The notes: generated by a model not told the origin, from the sequence alone. 64,000 nt of DNA from Gammaproteobacteria bacterium (GCA_015488755.1 WFNB01000032.1:1-64000), one strand, 5' to 3'; positions 29,876-42,416 are shown, numbered from the stretch's first letter. Translations and numbers: made by a program.

Positions 29876-31702
29876 ATGTGCGGAATAGTAGGAGCCATTG
29901 CAGAGCGAAATGTTGTGGCAATATTAATTGAAGGCCTAAAACGCTTAGAATATCGAGGTTATGATTCTGCTGGTCTTGCTATTCAAGAACAAGGAACAAC
30001 AATAAAACGTTGCCGTTCATTAGGAAAAGTGTCACAGCTTGCAAGTGATGTTAAAAAAAGTGCTATTAAGGGTACCATTGGTGTGGCTCATACACGCTGG
30101 GCAACACATGGTGAACCGGCAGAATGTAATGCACACCCTCATATGAGCGATGAAAATATTGCTCTAGTCCATAATGGTATTATAGAAAATTATGAAGACA
30201 TTAAAAAAGAATTAGAAATCAGTGGTGTCAAGTTTTGCTCTCAGACGGATAGTGAAAGCATTGTTCACTTAATTGGCAAATACAGACAAGACAATCATTC
30301 ATTACTTAAATCCGTACTAAAAACAATTACACACTTAAAAGGAGCCTATGCATTAGGCATTATTGATAACAAAGAACAACGGATTATTGCCGCAAGAAGT
30401 GGTAGCCCTTTAGTGATTGGCTTAGGTATTGGAGAAAATTTTATTGCTTCAGATGTCTCAGCACTACTACCAGTGACACAGCAGTTTATCTTTTTAGAGG
30501 AAGGTGACGTTGCCGATATTACACGAGATTCTATTGTTATTTATGATACAAATAGAATAGCAGTTGAACGTCCGATGAAGACCAGCCAAATCAGTGCCGA
30601 TGCGGTAGAGCGTGGTGAGTATCGACATTATATGTTAAAGGAAATCTATGAACAGCCACAGGCTGTCAGTGATACCTTAGAAGGTCGTATTGATAATGAG
30701 CATGTTTTCACCCAGTCTTTTGGTCATAGCGCTGATAAAATCTTTAAAGAAATTGATGCCGTTTATATCATTGCCTGTGGCACCAGTTACCACTCAGGCC
30801 TAGTGGCAAAATATTGGTTTGAAGATATTGTTAATATACCCTGCATGGTCGAAGTGGCCAGTGAGTTTCGTTATAGAAAAGCAGTCTATAATGAAAAAAC
30901 ATTAATAATAACCATTTCTCAATCCGGTGAAACTGCAGATACGTTGGCCGCATTAAGAGAAGCAAAAAAACAAGGTGCCAAGCATTCTTTAGTCATTTGC
31001 AATGTCCCAGAAAGCTCATTGGTTAGAGAGTCTAGCTTATCATTTATGACCCATGCTGGTCCAGAAATTGGTGTTGCCTCAACCAAAGCCTTTACCACCC
31101 AACTTACAGCATTGTTTATGCTGGTGGTTTGTGTAGCAAAAGAAAAAGGTAATACCACATTAGAAAAAGAAGCCGTTGATGCCTTAAAAAAACTACCCAG
31201 ACAAATTGAAAAAGCATTACAGCTCGACAAACAAATTGAAATCCTATCCAAAGAATTTTCCAATAAACACCACACCCTTTTTCTGGGTCGGGGCACACAA
31301 TACCCTATTGCCATGGAAGGTGCATTAAAACTAAAAGAAATTTCTTATATTCATGCCGAAGCCTATCCAGCAGGTGAGTTAAAACACGGCCCCCTAGCCC
31401 TAGTTGATAATGATATGCCTGTTGTTGCAGTGGCACCAAATAATCAACTCATTGATAAATTAAAATCCAATCTCCAAGAAGTAAAAACCCGTGGTGGTAA
31501 ACTCTATGTTTTTGCCGATAACCATGCTGATTTACTAGCAGAAGATGCTATAACGATAATTAAAGTCGGTGAAATTGACTCCTATATTGCCCCAATGGTT
31601 TTCACCATTCCCCTACAACTTCTCTCTTACCATGTGGCAATAATTAAGGGCACCGATGTTGACCAACCAAGAAATCTAGCAAAAAGTGTTACGGTGGAAT
31701 GA
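29876..31702 (+). CDS. glmS: Glutamine-fructose-6-phosphate aminotransferase GlmS
   Basis: Converts fructose-6-phosphate and glutamine to glucosamine-6-phosphate, the first step of hexosamine synthesis (608 residues). Cys2 of [13 protein letters not shown] is the glutaminase nucleophile; [20 protein letters not shown] and [12 protein letters not shown] belong to the amidotransferase domain. Two SIS domains follow ([28 protein letters not shown], and [42 protein letters not shown]), ending [11 protein letters not shown]. It is in an operon with glmU. Confidence 0.97.
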   Translation: MCGIVGAIAERNVVAILIEGLKRLEYRGYDSAGLAIQEQGTTIKRCRSLGKVSQLASDVKKSAIKGTIGVAHTRWATHGEPAECNAHPHMSDENIALVHNGIIENYEDIKKELEISGVKFCSQTDSESIVHLIGKYRQDNHSLLKSVLKTITHLKGAYALGIIDNKEQRIIAARSGSPLVIGLGIGENFIASDVSALLPVTQQFIFLEEGDVADITRDSIVIYDTNRIAVERPMKTSQISADAVERGEYRHYMLKEIYEQPQAVSDTLEGRIDNEHVFTQSFGHSADKIFKEIDAVYIIACGTSYHSGLVAKYWFEDIVNIPCMVEVASEFRYRKAVYNEKTLIITISQSGETADTLAALREAKKQGAKHSLVICNVPESSLVRESSLSFMTHAGPEIGVASTKAFTTQLTALFMLVVCVAKEKGNTTLEKEAVDALKKLPRQIEKALQLDKQIEILSKEFSNKHHTLFLGRGTQYPIAMEGALKLKEISYIHAEAYPAGELKHGPLALVDNDMPVVAVAPNNQLIDKLKSNLQEVKTRGGKLYVFADNHADLLAEDAITIIKVGEIDSYIAPMVFTIPLQLLSYHVAIIKGTDVDQPRNLAKSVTVE

Positions 31703-31785
31703 TGGCTGATTTTTATTGCTACAATTGTGTATATCTAAAAATTCATATGGACTTGTGTTTTAGAGTCTAAGCAGAAGCATTCAAG

Positions 31786-32490
31786 CTAACTTATTAGCGT
31801 TTTTAAACTAATGACCTCAACTTGATCGCTATTAATCTGCCATTTTAAATCATAGTCATAAACTGTAGTCGAATAGATTTTATCAATTTTTTTATAGTAA
31901 TAAGCGCGGTGATCAAGTGATAATAATTGCTGAATAAACTGCTCTATATCGGGGTATTTCTGTTTAGCTTTTAGGCAATCTATTTTTGCTGCCGATGAAA
32001 AAGTAATGCTTAATGTTTGTTCTTTGATTTGATCAGTAAAGCCCCCTTTGGCATTTGGAATGCTGTCACTATAGGGAACATAGGGTTTTATGTCAATAAC
32101 CGGTGTTTTATCAAGTAAGTCAGCCCCTTTTATATTGATAAAGACACTGCCCTGTTTTTGTTCAATGGATTCTATTTTGACTAAGGATAGACCGATAGGG
32201 TTTGGGCGAAAACTGGCGCGTGTTGCAAAGACCCCAAAGCGTTGTTTGCCATCTAATCGAGGTGGTTTTACTGTTGTATTCCAGCCTTTTCCCACATGCT
32301 TATGAAAAATAAAGCTCAGCCATAAGTGAGAAAAGTCCTCTAGACCTTTGGTGGTTTCTAAATCATTATAAGGGGCTAATAATTCAATCGAAGCAGTCGA
32401 TGCACTAACCAAACCTGCCTGTCTTGGGATGGCAAATTTATCTTTATAGCAAGAGTGTATAATAGCAATGGTATCAAAAGTATATTGCAT
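31786..32490 (-). CDS. trmO: tRNA (t6A37-N6)-methyltransferase TrmO
   Basis: A SAM-dependent enzyme of the TsaA/UPF0066 family that methylates N6-threonylcarbamoyladenosine at position 37 (234 residues). Conserved parts are FDTIAIIHSCYKDKFAIPRQAGL, LEDFSHLWLSFIFH, KPPRLDGKQRFGVFATRASFRPNPIGLSLVKI and DIKPYVPYSDSIPNAKGGF. The C-terminal part after residue 150 is the small domain seen in E. coli TrmO. It is monocistronic and convergent with glmS. Confidence 0.93.
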   Translation of the reverse strand: MQYTFDTIAIIHSCYKDKFAIPRQAGLVSASTASIELLAPYNDLETTKGLEDFSHLWLSFIFHKHVGKGWNTTVKPPRLDGKQRFGVFATRASFRPNPIGLSLVKIESIEQKQGSVFINIKGADLLDKTPVIDIKPYVPYSDSIPNAKGGFTDQIKEQTLSITFSSAAKIDCLKAKQKYPDIEQFIQQLLSLDHRAYYYKKIDKIYSTTVYDYDLKWQINSDQVEVISLKTLIS

Positions 32491-32536
32491 CGTGCAGACT
32501 CCATTGAGTTAACTTATAGCAACAAAATCTAAATGA

Positions 32537-33667
32537 TTAAGGCTTAGGCAAGGCATTAGCTAGGCGACGTGTTTCCTCTAGTAATTCAGATACCGATTGC
32601 CCAAGACAAGTAAAATGACCCATTTTTCGACCTGCTCTTGCTTCTCTTTTGCCATATAAATGCAGTTTAACATTTGGGTTAGAGAGTAGTTGTGTCCAGT
32701 CAGGCTCACCATTTTGCCAAATATCACCCAGAATATTAAACATGACCACGGGTGATAAAAGCTCTGTACTGCCTGCTGGCAGACCACACATCATTCTAAC
32801 TTGTTGTTCAAATTGTGATGTTTTGCAGGCATCTATGGTGTAATGACCGCTATTATGAGGGCGAGGAGCTACTTCATTAATTAATAATCTATCATCGCTC
32901 GTATAGAAAAATTCAACCGCCATAATGCCGCAATAGTTGAGTTTTTCTGAAAAAGCTGAGGCTTCATTAATTGCTTGATCTAATATTCTTTTTGCTAAGT
33001 TACTCGGTACGGCTGTATATTCAAGAATACCATTAACATGATGGTTTTCACCTACAGGATAACAGGTGATTGCTCCATTAATACCACGGGATAATACCAC
33101 TGAGACTTCAGAGGCTAAACTGACTTTCTCTTCAAGTACACAAGGTACGGATCCCATTGCCTCAAAAGCAGCAATGGCTTCGTCCAGATTATTGATAATG
33201 GCTTGGCCTTTGCCGTCATAACCAAAGCTGGCGACTTTTAAAATAGCGGTGCTGGCAATTTGATTAAGGGCAAAGTCGAGATCATCTTGTTCATAAATGG
33301 GGAAAAATTTAGCCGTTTCAAAACCATTGTCGGCAAGAAATGTTTTCTCAGCAATTCGGTTTTGAGCAATTTCAACTGCCGAAGAAGAGGGTCTAACAGG
33401 TACAGATTGTTCTAATTTCTTTAATGTTTCAGAAGGAATATTTTCAAATTCAGTGGTAATGGCATCGCAACTTTTTGCTAACTGCTCAATTGCCCATTGA
33501 TCACTATAAGAAGCATGAATGTGTTCATCCGCAATTCTTCCCGCAGGACTGTCTGGATCAGGGTCAAGGACAATAACGTGATAACCCATAGCATGTGCAG
33601 CCATCACAAACATTCTTCCTAACTGGCCTCCGCCGAGCATGCCAAGTGTTTTTCCTGGTAGTATCAT
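32537..33667 (-). CDS. purK: 5-(carboxyamino)imidazole ribonucleotide synthase PurK
   Basis: An ATP-grasp enzyme that carboxylates aminoimidazole ribonucleotide (376 residues). The start LPGKTLGMLGGGQLGRMFVMAAHAMGYHVIVLDPDPDSPAG is diagnostic; ATP-grasp features include ILKVASFGYDGKGQ, CVLEEKVSLASEVSV, MAVEFFYTSDDRLLINEVAPRPHNSGHYTIDAC. It follows purE by 28 bases in a purEK operon for purine synthesis. Confidence 0.96.
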   Translation of the reverse strand: MILPGKTLGMLGGGQLGRMFVMAAHAMGYHVIVLDPDPDSPAGRIADEHIHASYSDQWAIEQLAKSCDAITTEFENIPSETLKKLEQSVPVRPSSSAVEIAQNRIAEKTFLADNGFETAKFFPIYEQDDLDFALNQIASTAILKVASFGYDGKGQAIINNLDEAIAAFEAMGSVPCVLEEKVSLASEVSVVLSRGINGAITCYPVGENHHVNGILEYTAVPSNLAKRILDQAINEASAFSEKLNYCGIMAVEFFYTSDDRLLINEVAPRPHNSGHYTIDACKTSQFEQQVRMMCGLPAGSTELLSPVVMFNILGDIWQNGEPDWTQLLSNPNVKLHLYGKREARAGRKMGHFTCLGQSVSELLEETRRLANALPKP

Positions 33668-33695
33668 GAGTAAACCTTATACAAAAATAGAATAA

Positions 33696-34193
33696 TTAAC
33701 AGGGTAATTCCATTTCAAGAACAGTTTGTGCTTGTTTTTCTCTGAACGCCTGTAACTTGTCTGCTATTATAGCATCTTCAATAGCAAGCATGGATACGGC
33801 ATATAAACCAGCATTTGCAGCACCTGCTTCGCCAATAGCAAAGGTGGCAACGGGAATACCCTTAGGCATTTGTACAATGGATAATAGTGAATCCATCCCT
33901 TTTAGATAACGTGAATTAACGGGTACACCTAAAATGGGAATGGTTGTTTTTGCTGCGAGCATACCAGGTAAATGAGCAGCACCACCTGCACCAGCGATAA
34001 TACATTTAATACCTCTATCTCGTGCTTGCTCTGCGTACTGGTAGAGCAAATCAGGTGTCCGATGTGCGGAGACAACCTTAGCTTCAAAAGGAATACCAAA
34101 GTCTTTAAGTTGTTGGCAAGCATTTTTCATGACATCCCAGTCACTATTACTGCCCATGACAATTCCTACAATGGGGTTTTTACTATTACTCAT
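33696..34193 (-). CDS. purE: N5-carboxyaminoimidazole ribonucleotide mutase PurE
   Basis: A class I PurE of 165 residues that moves the carboxylate made by PurK. Motifs are [66 protein letters not shown] and [17 protein letters not shown]. The catalytic His is in SAHRTP. Confidence 0.96.
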   Translation of the reverse strand: MSNSKNPIVGIVMGSNSDWDVMKNACQQLKDFGIPFEAKVVSAHRTPDLLYQYAEQARDRGIKCIIAGAGGAAHLPGMLAAKTTIPILGVPVNSRYLKGMDSLLSIVQMPKGIPVATFAIGEAGAANAGLYAVSMLAIEDAIIADKLQAFREKQAQTVLEMELPC

Positions 34194-34235
34194 ATTTTTT
34201 CACTTTAACGCATTTTTAAAAATCGGCCATAAACT

Positions 34236-34264
34236 AAAAAGGACGGTAAGTTACCGTCCTTTTT
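34236..34264 (-). terminator. Bidirectional Rho-independent terminator between fba and purE
   Basis: AAAAAGGACGGTAA and TTACCGTCCTTTTT are perfect inverted repeats of 14 bases about a single G, giving a GC-rich stem with T runs on either strand. It lies about 65 bases beyond the fba stop, so it ends the fba transcript. Confidence 0.92.
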
Positions 34265-34329
34265 AATCGAGCTAAAGTCAGTCAGAAGAGCAGTTGCCGT
34301 TATTCTCTGAGCTAACAATAAAATTTCTA

Positions 34330-35394
34330 TTAAGAAATTTTAGGATCGAGCTCGCCACTTGCATAGCGACTGATCATAGTCTCTAATGTTTGAATCTTAA
34401 TTTTAGAGGCATGACCGGCGCTACCAAAAGCTTCAAAGCGCGCTTTACAAATGCCTGACATAGCTGCTGTAGAGGCCTTAAGGAATTTACGTGGATCAAA
34501 GTTAGCTGTATTTTCAACCATAAATTTACGCACAGCGCCAGTAGATGCCATACGCAAGTCGGTATCAATATTAACTTTACGCACACCATTTTTGATGCCT
34601 TCTACGATTTCATCAACAGGGACACCATAAGTTTGACCCATGTCACCACCATAGTTATTGATAATCTCTAACCACTCCTGAGGTACAGAAGAAGAGCCGT
34701 GCATAACTAAATGAGTATTAGGAATGCGCTTATGAATATCAACAATACGATCAATGCGTAACACATCACCTTCTGGCTCTTTAGTAAATTTATAAGCACC
34801 ATGAGAAGTACCAATAGCAATCGCTAAAGCATCGACACCTGTTTGTTTAACAAATTGAGCCGCTTCTTCAGGATCGGTCAATAATTGATCCATATCTAAT
34901 TTGCCGTCAGCACCATGACCGTCTTCTTCACCCATCATGCCGGTTTCTAATGAACCCAAGCAACCTAACTCACCTTCTACAGAAACACCGCCAGCATGAG
35001 CCATTTTAACAACTTCAAGTGTGGTATTTACATTATATTCAAAGCTTGAAGGCGTTTTCATATCTGCTTCTAGAGAACCATCCATCATAACAGAGGTAAA
35101 ACCAGACTGAATTGAGCGTAAGCATACTGCTGGCTCTGAGCCGTGATCCTGATGCATAACAACAGGAATATGAGGATACATTTCAACTGCTGCTGAAATT
35201 AGGTGACGTAAGAATGGTTCACCTGCATAAGAGCGAGCGCCTGCTGAACCTTGCATAATAACAGGAGAATCTGTTTCATCAGCGGCCTGCATAATGGCAT
35301 GAACTTGCTCCATATTATTAACGTTAAAAGCGGGTAGACCAAAGTCGTTTTCTGCTGCATAGTCTAGTAATTGACGCATTGAAATCAAGGCCAT
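34330..35394 (-). CDS. fba: Class II fructose-bisphosphate aldolase, Calvin-cycle subtype
   Basis: A zinc-dependent aldolase (354 residues) joining dihydroxyacetone phosphate and glyceraldehyde-3-phosphate, or erythrose-4-phosphate in the Calvin cycle. It begins [38 protein letters not shown]; metal and active-site segments are [46 protein letters not shown] and [13 protein letters not shown]. These match the TIGR01521-type aldolases common in autotrophs. It appears to have its own promoter region with a palindrome, separate from pyk. Confidence 0.94.
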   Translation of the reverse strand: MALISMRQLLDYAAENDFGLPAFNVNNMEQVHAIMQAADETDSPVIMQGSAGARSYAGEPFLRHLISAAVEMYPHIPVVMHQDHGSEPAVCLRSIQSGFTSVMMDGSLEADMKTPSSFEYNVNTTLEVVKMAHAGGVSVEGELGCLGSLETGMMGEEDGHGADGKLDMDQLLTDPEEAAQFVKQTGVDALAIAIGTSHGAYKFTKEPEGDVLRIDRIVDIHKRIPNTHLVMHGSSSVPQEWLEIINNYGGDMGQTYGVPVDEIVEGIKNGVRKVNIDTDLRMASTGAVRKFMVENTANFDPRKFLKASTAAMSGICKARFEAFGSAGHASKIKIQTLETMISRYASGELDPKIS

Positions 35395-35434
35395 CTTGAC
35401 TCTCCTGTGTTAGGTTATTTTGGTTATAAATTAT

Positions 35435-35462
35435 TAGTATGAAATATATTTATATCATACTA
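35435..35462 (-). promoter_or_regulatory. Palindrome upstream of fba
   Basis: TAGTATGA and TCATACTA are perfect 8-bp arms separated by 12 AT-rich bases, about 40 bases before the fba start. The size and place suit a dimeric regulator site. No regulator can be named. Confidence 0.45.
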
Positions 35463-35524
35463 TGTGTAAAAATTAATATTTTTTTAACAAGTTATTTTGG
35501 TAATTCGTATATTATCTTGATTAC

Positions 35525-36976
35525 TTATTCATCAAAATCAGGTTCAACTAATTCACCGACGGTGACAATTTTCATGGCATTGGTACCACCCATGACACCC
35601 GCCAAATCGCCTTTAGTTATAATGACTCTATCACCATCTCGAACAGTACCTCGACGCTTAAGTTCATCAATGACTTCCATATTGACTTCGGCATGATCCG
35701 TTGTGGTAATATCAAAACTAACGGGTACAACCCCACGATAAAGGGTAACTTTACGACGGGTATCAACATGTCCAGTAAAGGCAAAAATAGGAATACCTGA
35801 ACCGATACGAGACATCCATAATGTTGTAGAACCTGATTCAGTCAGGGCAACAATGGCTTTTACTTTAAGATGATTTGCCGTATACATGGTTGACATGGCA
35901 ATGGCTTCATCAATCTGAGAAAAGTTTGTATGCATTCGATGCCCAGATTGGCTAACTTGGCGTTGCTTTTCTGCTTCGCGGCACACTCTATCCATTGCTA
36001 TGATAGCTTTATCAGGGAATTTTCCAGCGGCTGTCTCTGCCGATAGCATAACCGCATCGGTGCCATCTAAAACAGCATTGGCGACATCAAACACTTCTGC
36101 TCTGGTGGGTATCTGGTTTTCAATCATTGATTCCATCATCTGAGTGGCAGTAATGACCACCCGGTTCATGGTGCGTCCCAAACTGATAAGACGTTTTTGA
36201 ATAGGTGGCAAAGAGGCATCGCCTATTTCTACACCCAAATCACCACGGGCAATCATAATAGCATCCGATGCTTCAATGATGTCTTCAATGCAGTTAAGCG
36301 CCTCTGCACGTTCTATTTTTGCTACTAAGCCACCATGGCCACCAGCTGCTCTAAATAATTTACGTGCTTGATGAATATCATCAGCGCAAACAGGGAAAGA
36401 AACAGCCAGATAATCAGCACCCATTTGAGCCGCTGTTTTAATATCTTTTTTATCTTTTTTACTTAGCGCATTAGCAGAAAGACCACCACCTTGTAGATTA
36501 ATGCCTTTGCGATCAGAGAGTTTACCACCAACAACGACACGGCAAATTACTTTTTGCTTATCAATACGATCAACCCAAAAAACTAAGCGGCCATCATCAA
36601 CAAGTAAATTATCACCACGTTTTACATCACTCACTAAGGCTTTATAGCTGATACCAACACTATGTTGATTGCCATCAATATTGGGTAATTCAGCATCAAA
36701 GGTAAATTCATCACCTTCTTCAAGTTCAATAGGACCATTTTTAAAACGTTCGATGCGGATCTTAGGGCCTTGTAGATCAGCCAGCACTCCGACCTGACGG
36801 CCAAATGCTCTTGCTCGTGAACGTAACTTTTCTGCTCGGGCAAGGTGCTCTTCAGCGGTGCCGTGTGAAAAGTTAATGCGCACAACATCTACACCTGCCT
36901 CGATGATCTTGTCTAAAACTTTGGGATCATCGGTTGCTGGTCCAAGTGTTGCGAGAATTTTTGTTCGTCTAAACAT
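35525..36976 (-). CDS. pyk: Pyruvate kinase
   Basis: A 483-residue pyruvate kinase making ATP and pyruvate from phosphoenolpyruvate. It shows RRTKILATLGPATDDPKVLDKIIEAGVDVVRINFSHG, VLADLQGPKIRIERF, the active-site AIMIARGDLGVEIG, VITATQMMESMIENQIPTRAEVFDVANAVLDGTDAVMLSAETAAGKFP, and a C-terminal domain (ITKGDLAGVMGGTNAMKIVTVGE). It lies 51 bases after pgk and is likely cotranscribed with it. Confidence 0.96.
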   Translation of the reverse strand: MFRRTKILATLGPATDDPKVLDKIIEAGVDVVRINFSHGTAEEHLARAEKLRSRARAFGRQVGVLADLQGPKIRIERFKNGPIELEEGDEFTFDAELPNIDGNQHSVGISYKALVSDVKRGDNLLVDDGRLVFWVDRIDKQKVICRVVVGGKLSDRKGINLQGGGLSANALSKKDKKDIKTAAQMGADYLAVSFPVCADDIHQARKLFRAAGGHGGLVAKIERAEALNCIEDIIEASDAIMIARGDLGVEIGDASLPPIQKRLISLGRTMNRVVITATQMMESMIENQIPTRAEVFDVANAVLDGTDAVMLSAETAAGKFPDKAIIAMDRVCREAEKQRQVSQSGHRMHTNFSQIDEAIAMSTMYTANHLKVKAIVALTESGSTTLWMSRIGSGIPIFAFTGHVDTRRKVTLYRGVVPVSFDITTTDHAEVNMEVIDELKRRGTVRDGDRVIITKGDLAGVMGGTNAMKIVTVGELVEPDFDE

Positions 36977-37027
36977 TGACTGATCTGCTATAGTAAAGTG
37001 TTGTCAGGATAAGTATTATTCTAGTGC

Positions 37028-38206
37028 TTAGCCTTTTGCACGTTCTTCTAAAATAGCAACGGCAGGTAGTTTTTTACCTTCAAGAAACTCTAAAAAAGCC
37101 CCTCCACCAGTTGAAATATAGGAGACTTTATCAGAGATATTGTATTTATCAACAGCGGCTAAGGTATCACCCCCACCTGCAATTGAAAATGCAGGTGACT
37201 CGGCAATAGCCATTGAAATTGCTTTTGTGCCTTCACCAAATTGATCAAATTCGAATACGCCAACAGGGCCATTCCAGACAATGGTACCGGCTTTCATAAT
37301 AACATCAGCCAATGCTTTGGCACTATCAGGGCCAATATCAAAGATCATGTCATCGTCAGTGGTATCTTCTACATTTTTCAAAGTAGCTTCAGCACTTTCA
37401 GAAAACTCTTTAGCACAAACGACATCAGTAGGTACAGGGATATCACCACCACGCGCTTGAGCAGCTTCTTTAAGGCTTTTAGCCGTCGCAACTAAGTCTT
37501 CTTCGTATAATGATTTACCCACGTTATAGCCATCAGCAGCAATAAATGTATTGGCAATACCACCACCGACAATCAATTGATCAACTACTTTTGAAAGTGA
37601 TTCAAGTACGGTCAACTTCGTTGACACTTTAGAACCACCGACAATAGCTACCATAGGACGTGCGGGATTGTCTAAGGCTTTACCAAGTGCTTCTAATTCA
37701 CCTGCGAGTAAGGGTCCTGCACAGGCAGTGGGGGCAAATTGTGATGCACCATAGGTTGAGCCTTGTGCTCTGTGAGCGGTACCAAAGGCATCCATTACAA
37801 ATACATCACAAAGAGCAGCATATTTTTTAGCTAAGTCTTCGGTATTTTTCTTTTCGCCTTCATTGAAACGGACATTTTCTAGAAGTACAACTTCACCTTC
37901 ATCTACTTCAACACCATAAAGATAGTCTTTGGCAAGACGAACTTCTTGTCCTAATAAGAAAGACATATGTTCAGCAACAGGAGCCATTGAAAATTCTTCG
38001 TTATACTCACCTTCAGTTGGACGACCAAGGTGTGACATAACCATGACTTTGGCACCAGCTTTTAAAGCCAGTTCAATGGTAGGTAACGATGCACGAATAC
38101 GTTTATCTGATGATACTTTGCCATCTTTAATTGGAACATTTAAGTCTTGACGGATTAGAACGCGTTTTCCGGATAAGTCCAAATCGCTCATTTTAATAAC
38201 TGACAT
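37028..38206 (-). CDS. pgk: Phosphoglycerate kinase
   Basis: A 392-residue kinase interconverting 1,3-bisphosphoglycerate and 3-phosphoglycerate. Diagnostic are [94 protein letters not shown] and [15 protein letters not shown]. It is part of the gap-pgk-pyk run and serves glycolysis and gluconeogenesis or the Calvin cycle. Confidence 0.97.
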   Translation of the reverse strand: MSVIKMSDLDLSGKRVLIRQDLNVPIKDGKVSSDKRIRASLPTIELALKAGAKVMVMSHLGRPTEGEYNEEFSMAPVAEHMSFLLGQEVRLAKDYLYGVEVDEGEVVLLENVRFNEGEKKNTEDLAKKYAALCDVFVMDAFGTAHRAQGSTYGASQFAPTACAGPLLAGELEALGKALDNPARPMVAIVGGSKVSTKLTVLESLSKVVDQLIVGGGIANTFIAADGYNVGKSLYEEDLVATAKSLKEAAQARGGDIPVPTDVVCAKEFSESAEATLKNVEDTTDDDMIFDIGPDSAKALADVIMKAGTIVWNGPVGVFEFDQFGEGTKAISMAIAESPAFSIAGGGDTLAAVDKYNISDKVSYISTGGGAFLEFLEGKKLPAVAILEERAKG

Positions 38207-38336
38207 GTAAATTCCTCTTTGCTGAATATCTTTGGGTATAGTTCTAATAACTATTTAAATAGTCTTTAAGACTTGTCTATAAAAATTATTTAGATAGTAA
38301 TTAAGTAATACTACTTTATGCTATTTTTATGATGGA

Positions 38337-38382
38337 GTAAAAAACACTAAAGAGCACCAGTGTTACCTAGGTGCTCTTTAGT
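38337..38382 (-). terminator. Rho-independent terminator after gap
   Basis: ACTAAAGAGCACC and GGTGCTCTTTAGT form a 13-bp perfect stem with an 11-base loop. On the minus strand it is followed by GTTTTTT. It lies 45 bases past the gap stop, so pgk-pyk probably have a separate promoter or rely on readthrough. Confidence 0.88.
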
Positions 38383-38426
38383 ATTTAACCAAATTTAATA
38401 GCTGTGATTAAATCTGGTTGTTCCCC

Positions 38427-39434
<1,008 letters not shown>

Positions 39435-39480
39435 TTATTCTCCTAACTCGTAATTAAAATTTATACTATTCTGATAATAA

Positions 39481-39503
39481 CTCTTGTGTTACTTCAACAA
39501 GAG
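39481..39503 (-). terminator. Possible weak terminator after tkt
   Basis: CTCTTGT and ACAAGAG make a 7-bp stem with a 9-base loop, 35 bases past the tkt stop. Only an imperfect T-rich stretch follows on the minus strand, so it may be an attenuator ahead of gap. Confidence 0.4.
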
Positions 39504-39537
39504 CTATTTTGAATGTTTATCAAATGCTTGCGTTCTA

Positions 39538-41511
39538 TTATGCAATGCTTTCAACGGTTTTTACAACGTTCTCTATAGTAAAGCCAAATTCTTTAAATAG
39601 AACATCGGCAGGTGCTGATTCACCAAAGTGATCAATACCAACAACAGCATCTGCATATTTATACCATGCATCGGTAACGGCTGCTTCAACGGCAACAGTA
39701 GGTATACCCTTAGGTAAGACTGATGCTTTATAGTCAGCATCCTGAGCATCAAAAATATTAGTTGAAGGCATTGATACAACACGAATTTTCTTAGCACTCA
39801 TTTGCTCTGCTGCACCCATTGCTAAGGCAACTTCAGAACCGGTACCAATAATAATTGCATCTGGAGTGCCATCACAATCTTTAAGAATGTAACCGCCTTG
39901 GCTAATGGCAGCAATTTGTTCATCTGTACGTGTTTGATGTGGCAAACCTTGGCGAGAGAATATCAGACAAGATGGGCCTGTTGCACGTTCTGCAGCTTGT
40001 TGCCATGCAACCGCTGACTCAACAGCATCACATGGACGCCACACAGCCATATTAGGGATCATACGCATGGTTGGAATTTGCTCAACCGCTTGGTGTGTTG
40101 GGCCATCTTCACCCAAGCCAATGGAATCATGTGTATAAACAAAGATTGAACGAATTTTCATTAATGCGGCCATACGCAGAGCATTTCGTGCGTATTCGGA
40201 GAACATTAAGAAAGTAGCACCAAATGGAATCAATCCGCCATGCAGTGCGATACCATTCATAATGGCTGACATAGCAAACTCGCGAACACCATAATTGACG
40301 TAGTTGAAGACGTCATTTTCACACATGGGCTTATAGCCAGACCATTCAGTCAGGTTAGAACAACCTAAATCAGCAGAACCACCAAACATTTCGGGTAACA
40401 TAGGTGAATAGGCTTCAATGCTAGCTAAAGATGCCTGACGTGTTGCTGGGCTTTTAGCATCGGCATTCACTTGGGCAATATATTTAGCCGAGTTGTCGGC
40501 CCAGTCTGTGGGTAATTCACCAGACATGCGACGCTCAAATTCAGCGGCTAATTCAGGGTGAGCGGCTTTATAAGCAGCAAATTTATCATTCCATGCGGCT
40601 TCTGCAGTAGCCCCTTTTTCTTTTGCATCCCAACCAGCGTAGACATCATCAGGCACTTCAAAAGCACCATAATTCCAGCCTAAAGCTTCTTTAGTCAGCT
40701 TAATTTCTTCGTCACCTAATGGTGCGCCATGACAGGCATGACTGCCACCTTTATTAGGTGAACCATAACCGATGGTTGTTTTACAACAAATCATGGTTGG
40801 CTTGCCTGTTTCGGCTTTGGCCGCTTCGACTGCCGCAGTCAGTGCCGCAGCGTCATGACCATCGACATCAGCAATAACGTGCCAGCCATAAGATTCAAAA
40901 CGTTTTGGTGTATCGTCAGAGAACCAGCCTTCAACATGACCATCAATAGAAATACCATTGTCATCCCAGAACGCAATCAGCTTGCCCAAACCTAAGGTGC
41001 CAGCAAGTGAGCAAGCTTCGTGAGAGATGCCTTCCATTAAGCAACCATCACCTAAAAACACATAAGTGTTATGATCAACAATTTCATGACCATCGCGGTT
41101 GAATTGTCCAGCCATTGCTTTTTCAGCAATCGCCATACCAACACCATTAGTGATACCTTGACCTAGTGGTCCTGTGGTTGTTTCTACACCAGGTGCATAA
41201 CCATACTCTGGGTGTCCGGGTGTTTTAGAGTGTAGCTGGCGGAAGCTTTTGAGATCATCAATTGAAAGGTCATAACCAGTCAGATGAAGCAATGAATAAA
41301 TTAGCATAGAACCATGACCGTTTGATAAAATAAAACGATCTCGGTCAGCCCAATCTGGGTTTGCCGGATTATGATTCATGAAACCATTCCACAGCACTTC
41401 TGCGATATCAGCCATACCCATCGGCGCACCGGGGTGACCTGAGTTTGCTTTTTGTACGGCATCCATACTTAATGCACGAATAGCATTGGCTAGTACCTTA
41501 CGTTCTGGCAT
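39538..41511 (-). CDS. tkt: Transketolase
   Basis: A thiamine-diphosphate enzyme (657 residues) of the pentose phosphate and Calvin pathways. Conserved parts include [94 protein letters not shown] with the ThDP-binding GDG, and [33 protein letters not shown] lies before the ATG. It heads the tkt-gap-pgk-pyk-fba run on the minus strand. Confidence 0.97.
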   Translation of the reverse strand: MPERKVLANAIRALSMDAVQKANSGHPGAPMGMADIAEVLWNGFMNHNPANPDWADRDRFILSNGHGSMLIYSLLHLTGYDLSIDDLKSFRQLHSKTPGHPEYGYAPGVETTTGPLGQGITNGVGMAIAEKAMAGQFNRDGHEIVDHNTYVFLGDGCLMEGISHEACSLAGTLGLGKLIAFWDDNGISIDGHVEGWFSDDTPKRFESYGWHVIADVDGHDAAALTAAVEAAKAETGKPTMICCKTTIGYGSPNKGGSHACHGAPLGDEEIKLTKEALGWNYGAFEVPDDVYAGWDAKEKGATAEAAWNDKFAAYKAAHPELAAEFERRMSGELPTDWADNSAKYIAQVNADAKSPATRQASLASIEAYSPMLPEMFGGSADLGCSNLTEWSGYKPMCENDVFNYVNYGVREFAMSAIMNGIALHGGLIPFGATFLMFSEYARNALRMAALMKIRSIFVYTHDSIGLGEDGPTHQAVEQIPTMRMIPNMAVWRPCDAVESAVAWQQAAERATGPSCLIFSRQGLPHQTRTDEQIAAISQGGYILKDCDGTPDAIIIGTGSEVALAMGAAEQMSAKKIRVVSMPSTNIFDAQDADYKASVLPKGIPTVAVEAAVTDAWYKYADAVVGIDHFGESAPADVLFKEFGFTIENVVKTVESIA

Positions 41512-41861
41512 ACGTTTCTCCTGGAATTAAGGAATTTCTAATTAAAAATTTATCAAGTTTTTCATTGTCGCTTATCTCAACGCTTATCTCAACAAAAGAC
41601 AGCAACTTTAATTGAGATTTTCCCGACATTATACTTAGCATAAATAGCAGTTTAGGGAATATAATAGAAATCAGGTATAAAGTACAACTTTATTTTTTAA
41701 TAGTTTGTATAAGTTTTTACTTATAACAAGGCTTAGTAAATGCTTAACTTTGAATCATTTTAAGCATTTTAATTCAATAGCTTAATGTTTAAAAAAAGAA
41801 GGCAAGCTCTAGATTTTATAATTTTTTTGCTACAAATAACTTTGCCAAATATTGATAATTG
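41512..41861. other. Intergenic region between the redoxin gene and tkt
   Basis: In this 350-base AT-rich gap I see no credible ORF or RNA gene. It should hold the tkt promoter on the minus strand, and it contains the 12-bp tandem repeat noted separately. Confidence 0.6.
41569..41592. repeat. 12-bp perfect tandem duplication
   Basis: CGCTTATCTCAA occurs twice in tandem about 60 bases upstream of the tkt start. It could be slippage or a pair of regulator half-sites. Confidence 0.75.
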
Positions 41862-42416
41862 TCAATCAAGCCATTTAATAGAACAACCCATGCTGGGAAT
41901 TTGTTCGGTGGGTCCTATGCCTGATTGAGCAATTTGCTTCATTGCTTCAAATAAGTCACGTTTGACACCTTCTGGTGCTGTATCTTTTCGTGAGGCGTCT
42001 AAACGGCCTCGGTATTGCAATTTAAGGCTCTTGTTATAACCAAAAAAATCTGGCGTGCAGACAGCACCATATTGCTTGGCTACTTTTTGGTTAGCATCTA
42101 ATAGATAAGGAAATGAAAATGCTAAAGATTGAGCTAGTTTTTTCATGTTTTCAGGGGAATCTTCATCATATTGTGTGGCATCATTTGACATAATAGCAAC
42201 ACTATTAATGCCCAATGATTTTAGCTCTAAAGTATCTCGTATTAAACGTTTAAGTATGGCCTTAACATAAGGGCAGTGATTACAAATAAACATCACCAAT
42301 AAGCCATTTTCACCACAGCATTTTTTTAGATCCCACAATTCTCCGCTGGTATCAGGCAGTGAAAAATCAATAGCAGGCTGATTAAAATCACAAATAGGCG
42401 ATTGTAGACTGACCAT
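41862..42416 (-). CDS. Thioredoxin-family redoxin (peroxiredoxin-like fold)
   Basis: A 184-residue cytoplasmic protein of the AhpC/TSA-like thioredoxin group: FSLPDTSGELWDLKKCCGENGLLVMFICNHCPYVKAILKRL with a CNHC active-site motif, then GINSVAIMSNDATQYDEDSPENMKKLA, FPYLLDANQKVAKQYGAVCTPDFFGYN and LQYRGRLDASR. Related proteins are annotated only as thioredoxin-family proteins and no partner is known. It is divergent from metK, with a palindromic element between them. Confidence 0.85.
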   Translation of the reverse strand: MVSLQSPICDFNQPAIDFSLPDTSGELWDLKKCCGENGLLVMFICNHCPYVKAILKRLIRDTLELKSLGINSVAIMSNDATQYDEDSPENMKKLAQSLAFSFPYLLDANQKVAKQYGAVCTPDFFGYNKSLKLQYRGRLDASRKDTAPEGVKRDLFEAMKQIAQSGIGPTEQIPSMGCSIKWLD

